In this document: piece by piece, positions 57,867-64,000 of the stretch
How the letters are laid out: the number at the start of each line of letters is the position of its first letter
Numbering within the stretch: the first letter of the stretch is position 1
NCBI GenBank assembly: GCA_021325555.1
Contig: JAJPGY010000023.1
Location: 283,374 to 347,373, forward strand
Direction of reading: 5' to 3'
DNA: 64,000 nt
Origin: Pseudomonadota bacterium
Lineage (GTDB): Bacteria; Cyanobacteriota; Vampirovibrionia; Obscuribacterales; Obscuribacteraceae
Made by a program: the position numbers and the translations under genes
The notes under the pieces: generated by a model
Database searches by the model: none
Told to the model about the DNA's origin: nothing
Seen by the model: only the letters and a program-made list of their open reading frames with translations

Positions 57867-58655
57867 TCAGCGGTGGGCGGCGACGCTGTGCATGAAGGCT
57901 CTCACGCGCTCGGCATCGACGTGGTTGCGCCAGCTGCCCTGGTGTTTGAGCGAGGAGCCGACGATTATCGCCTGGCAGGCGGGCAGGTAGCCGTCGACGT
58001 TGGCGGCCGTGACACCCGAGCCGACCAGCACGTGGCAGCCCACGGCGGCGCGCACCGCGCGCACCGCGTTGACGTCGGCCGGCTCGCCGGTGGCAGCCCC
58101 GGTCACCACCACGCCGTCGGCTAAGAAGAGCTCGGCGGCGCGGGCCGTCTCCACCAGGCTGACATCGCCGGTGATGGCATGCGAGGAGTGCTTCTTCTTG
58201 ATGTCCGCAAAGATCTTTATGCCCCCGGCGTGAAGCGCCGCCCGGCGACGGACAAGCCCGGCGGCGCACGAGTCGTGAATCCCCTCGTCGCCGACGTGCG
58301 CGTAGACGAAGCCTTCAACGCGCACGAAGTCCAGACCCGCCGCCACGGCGGCCCCCAGCGCCTCGATGTTTGCGCCGGCGAGGATCTGAATCCCGGTCGG
58401 CAGCCCGATCTTGTCCTTGATCCTTGCGGCAATCACGGCCATGGCCGCGGTCGTCTCCGGTTCCACACGCCCTTTCAGGTAGGGGACGTCGTGCATGTTC
58501 TCGACGATGAGCGCGTCCACGCCCCCTTCCTTGTAGGCAAGCGCATCGGCCAGCGCCCGGGCGACGACCTCCGGCATGCTGCCGCGCCAGCCCGGGGCGC
58601 CGGGCAGCGGCAGAACATGCACCACGCCTACGATCGAGCACGCCGGTCCGAACAT
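57867..58655 (-). CDS. BtpA/SgcQ family (TIM-barrel) protein
   Basis: The 262-residue protein carries the BtpA signature VDALIVENMHDVPYLKG, MAVIAARIKDKIGLPTGIQI, FVYAHVGDEGIHDSCAAGL, IKIFADIKKKHSSHAITGD and VVTGAATGEPADVNAVRAVR. BtpA was described as necessary for photosystem I accumulation in Synechocystis, but the family is also widespread in non-phototrophs with unknown chemistry. ATG 58655 follows an ideal AGGAGG. It is third in a probable operon after the asparaginase-like and kynB genes, 28 bases from kynB. Confidence 0.9.
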   Translation of the reverse strand: MFGPACSIVGVVHVLPLPGAPGWRGSMPEVVARALADALAYKEGGVDALIVENMHDVPYLKGRVEPETTAAMAVIAARIKDKIGLPTGIQILAGANIEALGAAVAAGLDFVRVEGFVYAHVGDEGIHDSCAAGLVRRRAALHAGGIKIFADIKKKHSSHAITGDVSLVETARAAELFLADGVVVTGAATGEPADVNAVRAVRAAVGCHVLVGSGVTAANVDGYLPACQAIIVGSSLKHQGSWRNHVDAERVRAFMHSVAAHR

Positions 58656-58683
58656 CTCCAATCCTCCTGCCGGCCCGCAAAGA

Positions 58684-59355
58684 TCACCGGTCCGCCAGGC
58701 TGCCCGCCAGCAGGACGGCACGCACGGGCGAGGCCTCCAGCTCCATGAACTTGAGCGGCAGGGCGACCAGGAAGTACTCACCCTCGGCCGCTTTCGCCAG
58801 ATCGAGGTTTTCCAGCCAGTAGATGCCGGCCTTGATCAACGCGTGGTGCGCGGCAAGCGTCTTCGATTTCGCGTGATCGGCAGACGGGGTGTCGATCCCC
58901 ACCAGGACGACGCCGTGGGCGGCCAGATAATCCACCAGCTCCACGGAGAAGTGCGCGTAGGTTTCCTCGAATACCTCGTAGCTTATCTCCTGGTTGGTCC
59001 GGAAGAGGACCCGGGCCGGAAAAGGGGCCAGGCGCTCCAGCTTCTCTTTGACGTGCTGCGGGTGGATGGCGTCTCGAAATGGCGCGATGTCGATTACCGC
59101 CGCCGGGCCCAGATAGGGCTCGAGCGGCAAGGTGCCGGCCGTGTCCTTGCCGTCGGCCAGCTCCCCGTAGCAGTGAATCGGGGCGTCCGTGTGGGTGCCG
59201 ACGTGCGGGCTCATGGTGAGCGCGGTCAGGTTGATGACGCCGCTGTCCCTGTAGGAGACGGTAACCTGCCTGGAGAAAGGAACGTCGCCCGGAAAGCGGG
59301 ACGACCGCGAGCTTACAGGCTGCGATATGTCAATTATCCGCTCGTATTCGATCAT
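58684..59355 (-). CDS. kynB: Kynurenine formamidase (cyclase family)
   Basis: The 223-residue enzyme hydrolyses N-formylkynurenine to kynurenine and formate. The cyclase-family metal site is HVGTHTDAPIH (H51, H55, D57). VLVGIDTPSADHAKSKTLAA and HHALIKAGIYWLENLDLAKA are diagnostic of KynB. It supplies the formamidase step missing from the plus-strand kynurenine block, so the pathway is complete only when both blocks are counted. It starts 9 bases after the asparaginase-like gene ends. Confidence 0.93.
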   Translation of the reverse strand: MIEYERIIDISQPVSSRSSRFPGDVPFSRQVTVSYRDSGVINLTALTMSPHVGTHTDAPIHCYGELADGKDTAGTLPLEPYLGPAAVIDIAPFRDAIHPQHVKEKLERLAPFPARVLFRTNQEISYEVFEETYAHFSVELVDYLAAHGVVLVGIDTPSADHAKSKTLAAHHALIKAGIYWLENLDLAKAAEGEYFLVALPLKFMELEASPVRAVLLAGSLADR

Positions 59356-59364
59356 AGCGCCCGC

Positions 59365-60450
59365 CTAGACCGCCCCGGGCGGCGCGGGCGCCCCGCCGGC
59401 CTCCGGCACGAAGTGATGCGCGGCCACCTGGAAATGCAGGGTCGTGCTTATGTGCCGGTCGCGCTCGTCGGCCTCCTCGGCGCGCGCCCGCAAGCCGAGC
59501 TGCTCGAGAACGGCCTTCAAAAGAATCTCCATGAAGCGCATGTCGTAGCCGGAAGCAACCTTGATCAGGATCCCCAGCCCGTGCGCGTAGCGCTCGGTGG
59601 GTCCCACCCCCACGGAAAGCAGCCCGTCGGCGCCGTCCTTGGCGATGAGCGAAAGCTGTCCCGGGGCGAACTCGCCGGACATGATGCGGGTGTCGAAGCG
59701 GCCTGCGCCGCCGATGAGCTCCGGATAGCGCCTCATGAGCTCGCCCAGCTCGCCGACCCTGGCGAGCGTCTCGCGCAGCTCAGGCGGTGCTTCGGCGAGC
59801 TCGCGCTCCGCCACCCCTGTCTTGAGGCGGCAATAGATAAGGGCCATCTCCCTGGCCGAAAGAGCATAGTTTGGCAGCCGGCAGCCGTCCACCGTGGTGG
59901 CGAACTCGTGGCCGGGTCGCTTCAAAAGCCACGCCATAAGCCGCCGCAACGGCAGGAAGTGCGGGGCGTCCGGATTGAGATAGGTGGACAGGTCGCCGCC
60001 GGTCGCCTTGACGGCCATCAGGAAGCCGAAATGCTTGCCGCTGCAGCCATTGAAAAGAGGGCTCGGCTGCGTGCCGGCGAGCTGCTGCTCTCTGCGCTTG
60101 TCGGCGGAGGCGGAAAGCCGCGGCGGGCACTGCAGGGCGGATTCACCGACGCCGCCTATCGCCTCTATCTCGCGCAAAAGCCTCAGATGGATGTCCTCCC
60201 CGTTGTGGGAAGACTCCATGATTGCGAAGTGTTGCGGGCCGAGCGCCGGGTAATGCTCCTTGAGAACAAGGTAGTGGGAGAGCAGCTGGTAGGGCTTGAG
60301 GCACGAGCGGCCCCACATGGGCTGATTGACGTCGCCTGCGGCAGCAAGCGTCCGCCCCTGCCCGTCCACCACGGCGATCACCCCGGAGGCGGTCAGCTCC
60401 GGAAGGCTGGAGCGGACGATGGTGACAAGCGGTTCCCAGGGCAATTTCAT
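59365..60450 (-). CDS. Rhizobium-type (class 3) L-asparaginase-like protein
   Basis: The 361-residue protein belongs to the ReAV/AnsA-type asparaginase II family. The catalytic residues known for the Rhizobium etli enzyme occur at matching spacing: S49 and K52 (RSCLKPYQ), S80/S81 (MESSHNGED), C136 and K139 (NGCSGKHFGF), D188 and C190 (VDGCRLPNY). The predicted reaction is L-asparagine to aspartate and ammonia. It is the first gene of an operon with kynB and the BtpA-like gene. The metabolic link to tryptophan degradation is not obvious. The C-terminal 20 residues are Pro/Ala-rich. Confidence 0.88.
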   Translation of the reverse strand: MKLPWEPLVTIVRSSLPELTASGVIAVVDGQGRTLAAAGDVNQPMWGRSCLKPYQLLSHYLVLKEHYPALGPQHFAIMESSHNGEDIHLRLLREIEAIGGVGESALQCPPRLSASADKRREQQLAGTQPSPLFNGCSGKHFGFLMAVKATGGDLSTYLNPDAPHFLPLRRLMAWLLKRPGHEFATTVDGCRLPNYALSAREMALIYCRLKTGVAERELAEAPPELRETLARVGELGELMRRYPELIGGAGRFDTRIMSGEFAPGQLSLIAKDGADGLLSVGVGPTERYAHGLGILIKVASGYDMRFMEILLKAVLEQLGLRARAEEADERDRHISTTLHFQVAAHHFVPEAGGAPAPPGAV

Positions 60451-60595
60451 ACGGCGCCTGACGCTGGCGCGTCCCTCCTTGCGGGCAAAGCTTAATCATC
60501 GGGCAGAGGGCGAAAAATTTCAATGAGATCCCATTTCTGGACTTTTGCCGTCCGCGGCGGTTATCATGAGCTGCCTTTCGATAACCGGCAAAGCA

Positions 60596-61774
60596 ATGCC
60601 AAGCGCGCTTGACCGAACGTTGACGAACCTGCCCCGGAGCGCTGCCCTGGTGGCGGCAGCCGTCTTCCTCCTGCTCGATCTGGGATGCAGGCTGGCCTAC
60701 CCGGGCTGGCATCCGGATCGCTTCACGTCGCCAAACCGCAGCTGGGCGTGGTGGGCCGTTCAGGACCTCCGCCGCCAGGGGCGAACGCCGGATCTGGTTA
60801 TCATGGGCTCGTCGCTCATGCTGTCCGTGGTGAACGACGGCGACGCCACTTATCTCCAGCGTCCCGAGGACGCGGTCTACCATCACCGCTCGCGTTATCT
60901 CGAGGATCTGCTCAGGAAAAACTACCAGGCCGACGTGCGCACCTTCTCGCTGGCCATAGGCGGGCAGATGGCCTCCGATGCCTATGCGCTGGTCTCCACG
61001 CTCTTTGCCGGCGGCGGCAGGCCGAAGGTCATCGTATACGGTATCGCCCCCCGCGACTTCATCGACAGCATGTGCTCGGACCCGGCGAGCACGGAGACGT
61101 TTCGTTTCATGGCCCGCGCGGGCAACCCGGAGCTCTCGGCCGCGCTCGCGAGACGAACGCTCTGGGGCAGGGCCGATGCCGCGCTCAGGGCCGCCTGCTT
61201 CATGTATGACAAAAGGATCGACCTTGTCGCCTGCGAGCAGCAGGCGGCCCGCGCCGTCTGCGGGCTGCTTGCCGCTCGCGCCGCCGATACCGGCAAGACG
61301 CTGGAGGCTCTGCGCTTCACAAGCAAGCTGGCCGCCGGCGAGGAGGCCGCGCCGGGCGAGTTCATCAGCCGCCCTTACAAGGCGGCGACGTTCAAATACA
61401 CGGACAATCTGGCCGAATATCGCCTCCGCTACAGCGTCTTCAATGCCAGAATGTACGCAACCGAGATCGCCTATCTGGAGAAGCTGCTCAAGTACGGCAG
61501 GGACGCCGGCATCAACGTTGTCCTGGTCAACATGCCCTTGACCCGGGAGAACATGGAGATCATGCCGCCCGGCATCTACCACCGCTATCTCGCCGACGTG
61601 AGCGGGGCGGCGCGCGCCTGCGGCGCCTGCTTCGAGGACCTCAACCAACCGGGGCTTTTCAGCCACGACGATTTCGCGGACTCGGTGCACGTCAACGGCC
61701 GCGGGGCCGAGCGGTTGCTGGATATCCTCTGTGCTAAGCTGGCAGAAAGGTCGCAGGTCGCTTTCCGCCCGTGA
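60596..61774 (+). CDS. SGNH-hydrolase-like membrane-anchored protein
   Basis: The 392-residue protein (from ATG 60596) has an N-terminal hydrophobic segment (AALVAAAVFLLLDLGCRLAY). The SGNH nucleophile region is LVIMGSSLMLSVVNDG, and the C-terminal catalytic Asp/His motif is DSVHVNGRGAERLL. In between, FSLAIGGQMASDAYALVSTL and IVYGIAPRDF fit block II-III elements. It resembles the DUF1574/AlgX-type exported esterases that modify cell-surface polysaccharide. The next gene overlaps its stop by four bases. Substrate unknown. Confidence 0.75.
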   Translation: MPSALDRTLTNLPRSAALVAAAVFLLLDLGCRLAYPGWHPDRFTSPNRSWAWWAVQDLRRQGRTPDLVIMGSSLMLSVVNDGDATYLQRPEDAVYHHRSRYLEDLLRKNYQADVRTFSLAIGGQMASDAYALVSTLFAGGGRPKVIVYGIAPRDFIDSMCSDPASTETFRFMARAGNPELSAALARRTLWGRADAALRAACFMYDKRIDLVACEQQAARAVCGLLAARAADTGKTLEALRFTSKLAAGEEAAPGEFISRPYKAATFKYTDNLAEYRLRYSVFNARMYATEIAYLEKLLKYGRDAGINVVLVNMPLTRENMEIMPPGIYHRYLADVSGAARACGACFEDLNQPGLFSHDDFADSVHVNGRGAERLLDILCAKLAERSQVAFRP

Positions 61775-62655
61775 TAATCAAGCAAGCCAGAGCGATATTG
61801 CTTTTACTGTTGAGTGTGCAACTGTCCCGGGCTCCAGCGCGCGCCGCCGAGCTGACCGGCGGCGGCAGCCCGGTCAATCCGCCGCCACCGGGCACGCTCA
61901 ATGCCACGGACGACAGGCAACCGACAGATGATCAGGCGCCGACCGACGATGCCGCCCCGACCGACGACGACCTCCCGCACGAGGGCCCTTCCGGACCTAC
62001 TTACAAGGATGCGGCGGATCAGTTGCAGCTGCAACAGCAGGCGATCATGCAGCTGCAGCAGGCGCCCAACTCGCCCGGGACCGCATCGACGCTCTTTTTG
62101 CTCGGCGAGACCTACCGGGTCAACAACGATTTCGGCAACGCGCTCATGTGGTACCAGAAAGCGCTCAACGTGCTCAACGACCAGCCGCAGCCCTCGACGA
62201 TGAGCCTCGGCCCGGTGATCGAGGATTACCGGCTCATCGATCAACCTTCCATGGGCATGCCCAATTCAGGTCTTTCCGCGCGAATCTACACCTCGCTGGG
62301 CAAGCTCTATCTTTCGGTGGGCGAGGTTCAGAACGCCCAGATGTACTTCTTCAGCGCGCTGGCATACTGGCAGGGAGGGGCCGGCGGCTTCAACCTCGGC
62401 TCCGATCCGGCCAGCACCAATCTGGCCCACGCGCTGGTCAATCTCGCCTCCGCCTACACGGCTGCCGGCCGCTTCTACGATGCCGAGCCGCTTTACAGAA
62501 AGGCGCTCCTGTGGGAGAAGGCAGCTTACGGCAGCACCAGCCCCTATCTTTTGCGAACGCTGAGGACGATGGACAAGATCTACCGCCAGCAAGGAAGACT
62601 TTCCGCCGCCCAGGAAATAGAGCAGCAGATCAAGCGGATCTCCGGACCGCTGTGA
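61771..62655 (+). CDS. Secreted TPR protein coupled to the SGNH gene
   Basis: The 294-residue protein starts with GTG overlapping the upstream stop (GTGA). A signal peptide (ARAILLLLLSVQLSRAPARA), an Asp/Pro/Thr-rich linker (DDRQPTDDQAPTDDAAPTDD) and TPR units follow, for example ASTLFLLGETYRVNNDFGNA, IYTSLGKLYLSVGEVQNAQM and LVNLASAYTAAGRFYDAEPL. It is exported, and the pair with the SGNH protein suggests a joint envelope role. The acidic linker could be disordered. Confidence 0.8.
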   Translation: MIIKQARAILLLLLSVQLSRAPARAAELTGGGSPVNPPPPGTLNATDDRQPTDDQAPTDDAAPTDDDLPHEGPSGPTYKDAADQLQLQQQAIMQLQQAPNSPGTASTLFLLGETYRVNNDFGNALMWYQKALNVLNDQPQPSTMSLGPVIEDYRLIDQPSMGMPNSGLSARIYTSLGKLYLSVGEVQNAQMYFFSALAYWQGGAGGFNLGSDPASTNLAHALVNLASAYTAAGRFYDAEPLYRKALLWEKAAYGSTSPYLLRTLRTMDKIYRQQGRLSAAQEIEQQIKRISGPL

Positions 62656-62662
62656 GCGCGGG

Positions 62663-62684
62663 TGCCCGCGCACCGGTGCGGGCA
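62663..62684 (+). terminator. Terminator-like hairpin after the TPR gene
   Basis: TGCCCGC and GCGGGCA form a 7-bp stem enclosing GCACCGGT, 7 bases after the stop at 62655. GC-rich, without a T-run. Confidence 0.45.
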
Positions 62685-62700
62685 TCGCCGGGAGGTGGGC

Positions 62701-62885
62701 GCTTTAGCCGGCCTGGGAGCAGGTTGTTAGCTTGTAACTACCTCGCCGGGGGTGAGGTAGTCGCGCTTGGCGGGCTTTAGCCGGCCTGGGAGCAGGTTAT
62801 TAACTTGTAACGGGCCCGGGACCGCAAACGCCCGGATTTCGGGCCGGCAATCCGCGGCGGCCGTTATAAGTTAATAACCTGGCCC
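62701..62885. repeat. Palindromic repeat cluster (two direct copies, one inverted arm)
   Basis: A 38-bp unit beginning GCTTTAGCCGGCCTGGGAGC occurs at 62701-62738 and again at 62774-62811 with two mismatches. The part AGGTTATTAACTTGTAAC is found inverted as GTTATAAGTTAATAACCT at 62863-62880 with one mismatch, which could form a long hairpin with either copy. A short hairpin TACCTC/GAGGTA lies between the direct copies (62739-62759). No gene lies between 62656 and 63027, so the cluster fills most of this region. Confidence 0.75.
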
Positions 62886-63027
62886 TAGGCGGGCGGTCGG
62901 GAGCACACGCTCCGCTATGGACAGGGCAGGATGGCGTTTTGGGCGCCACGCGGCGTCGAATATTTCATGCCCGGTCGGGAATTCGCCGTTCAGAATTAGC
63001 CCCGCTACGACCTGCCGGCAATCATGT

Positions 63028-63993
63028 CTACCCATCAGCGCACCGCTGCAAGATCCTTGTAAGTTCTTCTTGTAGTGCGCGCATGGATTGATATCGATCC
63101 TCTGGATCCACGGCCAGCGCCCGTTCGATCAACTGCGCCAGCTGCTGTGGATACGTCAGCTCCGGACGGACCTCCTGAAAGCTTAGCGGCGGCTCCTCCA
63201 GGCGCTTAACTATGACCTCCAGAGGGGTGTCGCCGCAAAATGGCGGATATCCCGTTACGGTTTCAAAAATCACGCAACCGAACGAGTACACGTCAGATCT
63301 CTCATCCAGCGGCTGTCCCCTCACAGCTTCAGGGCTTATGTATGGCGGGGTGCCTATAATCTGCTGGGCTTGAGTAAGAGGCACCGCCCTTTCCAGCCTT
63401 TCCGCGTCCACATCCAAAGGCTTGGCCACGCCAAAGTCCAGAACCTTTGGGATGGCAGGTTGGTCCGCAACCTGCTTCAACATAATGTTTCCCGGCTTGA
63501 GGTCTCGGTGCAAGATCCGGTGGTCGTGAGCATGGGCAATCCCGTCGCACACCGGCAGCAAGATCGACAATGCAGGCTCGAGCGCTAAGTAATCCTGTTC
63601 CTCTAAGATTACATCCAGAGCTTTACCTTCGATGAACTCCATCACCATATACGGTTGCTTTTTTTCCGTGACGCCGAAGTCATACACCGTGACAATATTT
63701 CGATGATCCAGCTTGCTTATCACCCTTGCCTCTCGCTCGAAGCGTCTTACAGCTTCGTCCGACTGCTCGGATGCCTGTAAAATCTTGATCGCTACCAGCT
63801 TATCCAAATGAGGATGTCTGGCCTTAAAGACCAGAGCCATTCCACCTTCACCAATTACCTCCAGGAATTCGAATTTAGCCGCCAGAAAAGTTCCTGCCAG
63901 ATTGGCCCTTTCCAGCACCGCTTCGTTGTTGGCGCCCAATGCTTGAGGACGAGGAATCGCCGCCTGATTTTTGAGGGCCGCGCGAATTCTCAT
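63028..63993 (-). CDS. Hanks-type Ser/Thr protein kinase (5' end may continue beyond window)
   Basis: The kinase domain of 280 residues has the Gly loop VIGEGGMALVFKARH, VAIKIL (ATP Lys), the catalytic loop HRDLKPGNIML, VLDFGVAKPLD (DFG), the activation segment GTPPYISPEAVRGQPLDERS and VYSFGCVIFETVTGYPPF. No transmembrane or PASTA part follows, so it is likely soluble. The first ATG seen is at 63993, but the frame is open to the window edge, so the N-terminus may be longer. Hanks-type kinases are typical of complex, TPR-rich bacteria. Confidence 0.9.
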   Translation of the reverse strand: MRIRAALKNQAAIPRPQALGANNEAVLERANLAGTFLAAKFEFLEVIGEGGMALVFKARHPHLDKLVAIKILQASEQSDEAVRRFEREARVISKLDHRNIVTVYDFGVTEKKQPYMVMEFIEGKALDVILEEQDYLALEPALSILLPVCDGIAHAHDHRILHRDLKPGNIMLKQVADQPAIPKVLDFGVAKPLDVDAERLERAVPLTQAQQIIGTPPYISPEAVRGQPLDERSDVYSFGCVIFETVTGYPPFCGDTPLEVIVKRLEEPPLSFQEVRPELTYPQQLAQLIERALAVDPEDRYQSMRALQEELTRILQRCADG

Positions 63994-64000
63994 CGACAGC

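Noticed and set aside
58576..60495. 639-codon plus-strand open frame
   Set aside because: It runs antisense through btpA-like, kynB and asparaginase genes, all confirmed by motifs.
60143..61690. 515-codon minus-strand open frame
   Set aside because: It is antisense to the SGNH gene and overlaps the asparaginase start. The composition is Arg/Gly-rich with no domain.
62701..62885. CRISPR array
   Set aside because: Only two direct copies of 38 bp with a 35-base spacer plus one inverted partial copy; no further repeats or cas genes.

Overview
The window is a chromosomal segment, GC-rich overall, from a Gram-negative bacterium: lpxA and fabZ sit together, and many products carry Sec or Tat signals. 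It is unusually rich in secreted TPR proteins and small secreted proteins of unknown function. It also has an LRV-repeat protein, a Hanks-type Ser/Thr kinase, a J-like/MshEN-like protein and orphan TadE/TadG proteins. This gene style resembles non-photosynthetic cyanobacterial relatives (Melainabacteria/Obscuribacterales-type genomes). That placement is an inference from style only, because no phylogenetic marker here settles it.

Layout. 1-3.3 kb: the 3'-truncated (in this window) gene for a large SNF2 helicase of the type found in defence loci, then a lower-GC gene-poor stretch. 3.2-9 kb: an LRV protein, a secreted protein, a PEBP protein and a TPR-TadE-TadG(vWA)-TadE operon. 9.3-14.6 kb: an oxalyl-CoA-synthetase-like ligase, tail-to-tail remnants of a DJ-1/PfpI gene and an ada gene, a His-rich membrane protein, a DegT-type aminotransferase and a Pro/Ala-rich secreted protein. 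14.7-20.4 kb: a minus-strand run with TPR, DnaK, DUF4239, lipase maturation factor and HAD phosphatase. 20.5-26 kb: a MocR/PdxR regulator, FAH hydrolase plus PRTase-like protein, tRNA-Leu(TAA) and a beta-hydroxyacid dehydrogenase. 26-37.8 kb: mostly secreted or membrane proteins of unknown role, with a response regulator, a diheme cytochrome c, a TonB-C protein and a YbjQ-like protein. 37.9-42 kb: mgtE with a structured leader, a VOC protein, and a four-gene array of paralogous Gly-rich secreted proteins. 42-47.7 kb: an envelope cluster fabZ-lpxA-MFS-GT-GT. 47.8-60.5 kb: a Tat-exported phosphoesterase and all six enzymes of the kynurenine pathway in two blocks. 60.6-64 kb: an SGNH protein plus TPR pair, a palindromic repeat cluster, and a Ser/Thr kinase at the window edge.

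The best-supported functional unit is tryptophan degradation. Tryptophan dioxygenase, 3-hydroxyanthranilate dioxygenase, ACMS decarboxylase, kynureninase and kynurenine monooxygenase are encoded head to tail with overlapping ends, and a secreted TPR gene is coupled inside the block. Kynurenine formamidase sits in a separate opposite-strand operon with a Rhizobium-type asparaginase and a BtpA-like protein. Because ACMS decarboxylase is present, flux is expected toward 2-aminomuconate catabolism, not only to quinolinate/NAD. The most novel-looking items are the four-paralog array, the structured mgtE leader, the two paralogous secreted proteins with an LPPRKK motif, and the repeat cluster near 62.8 kb.
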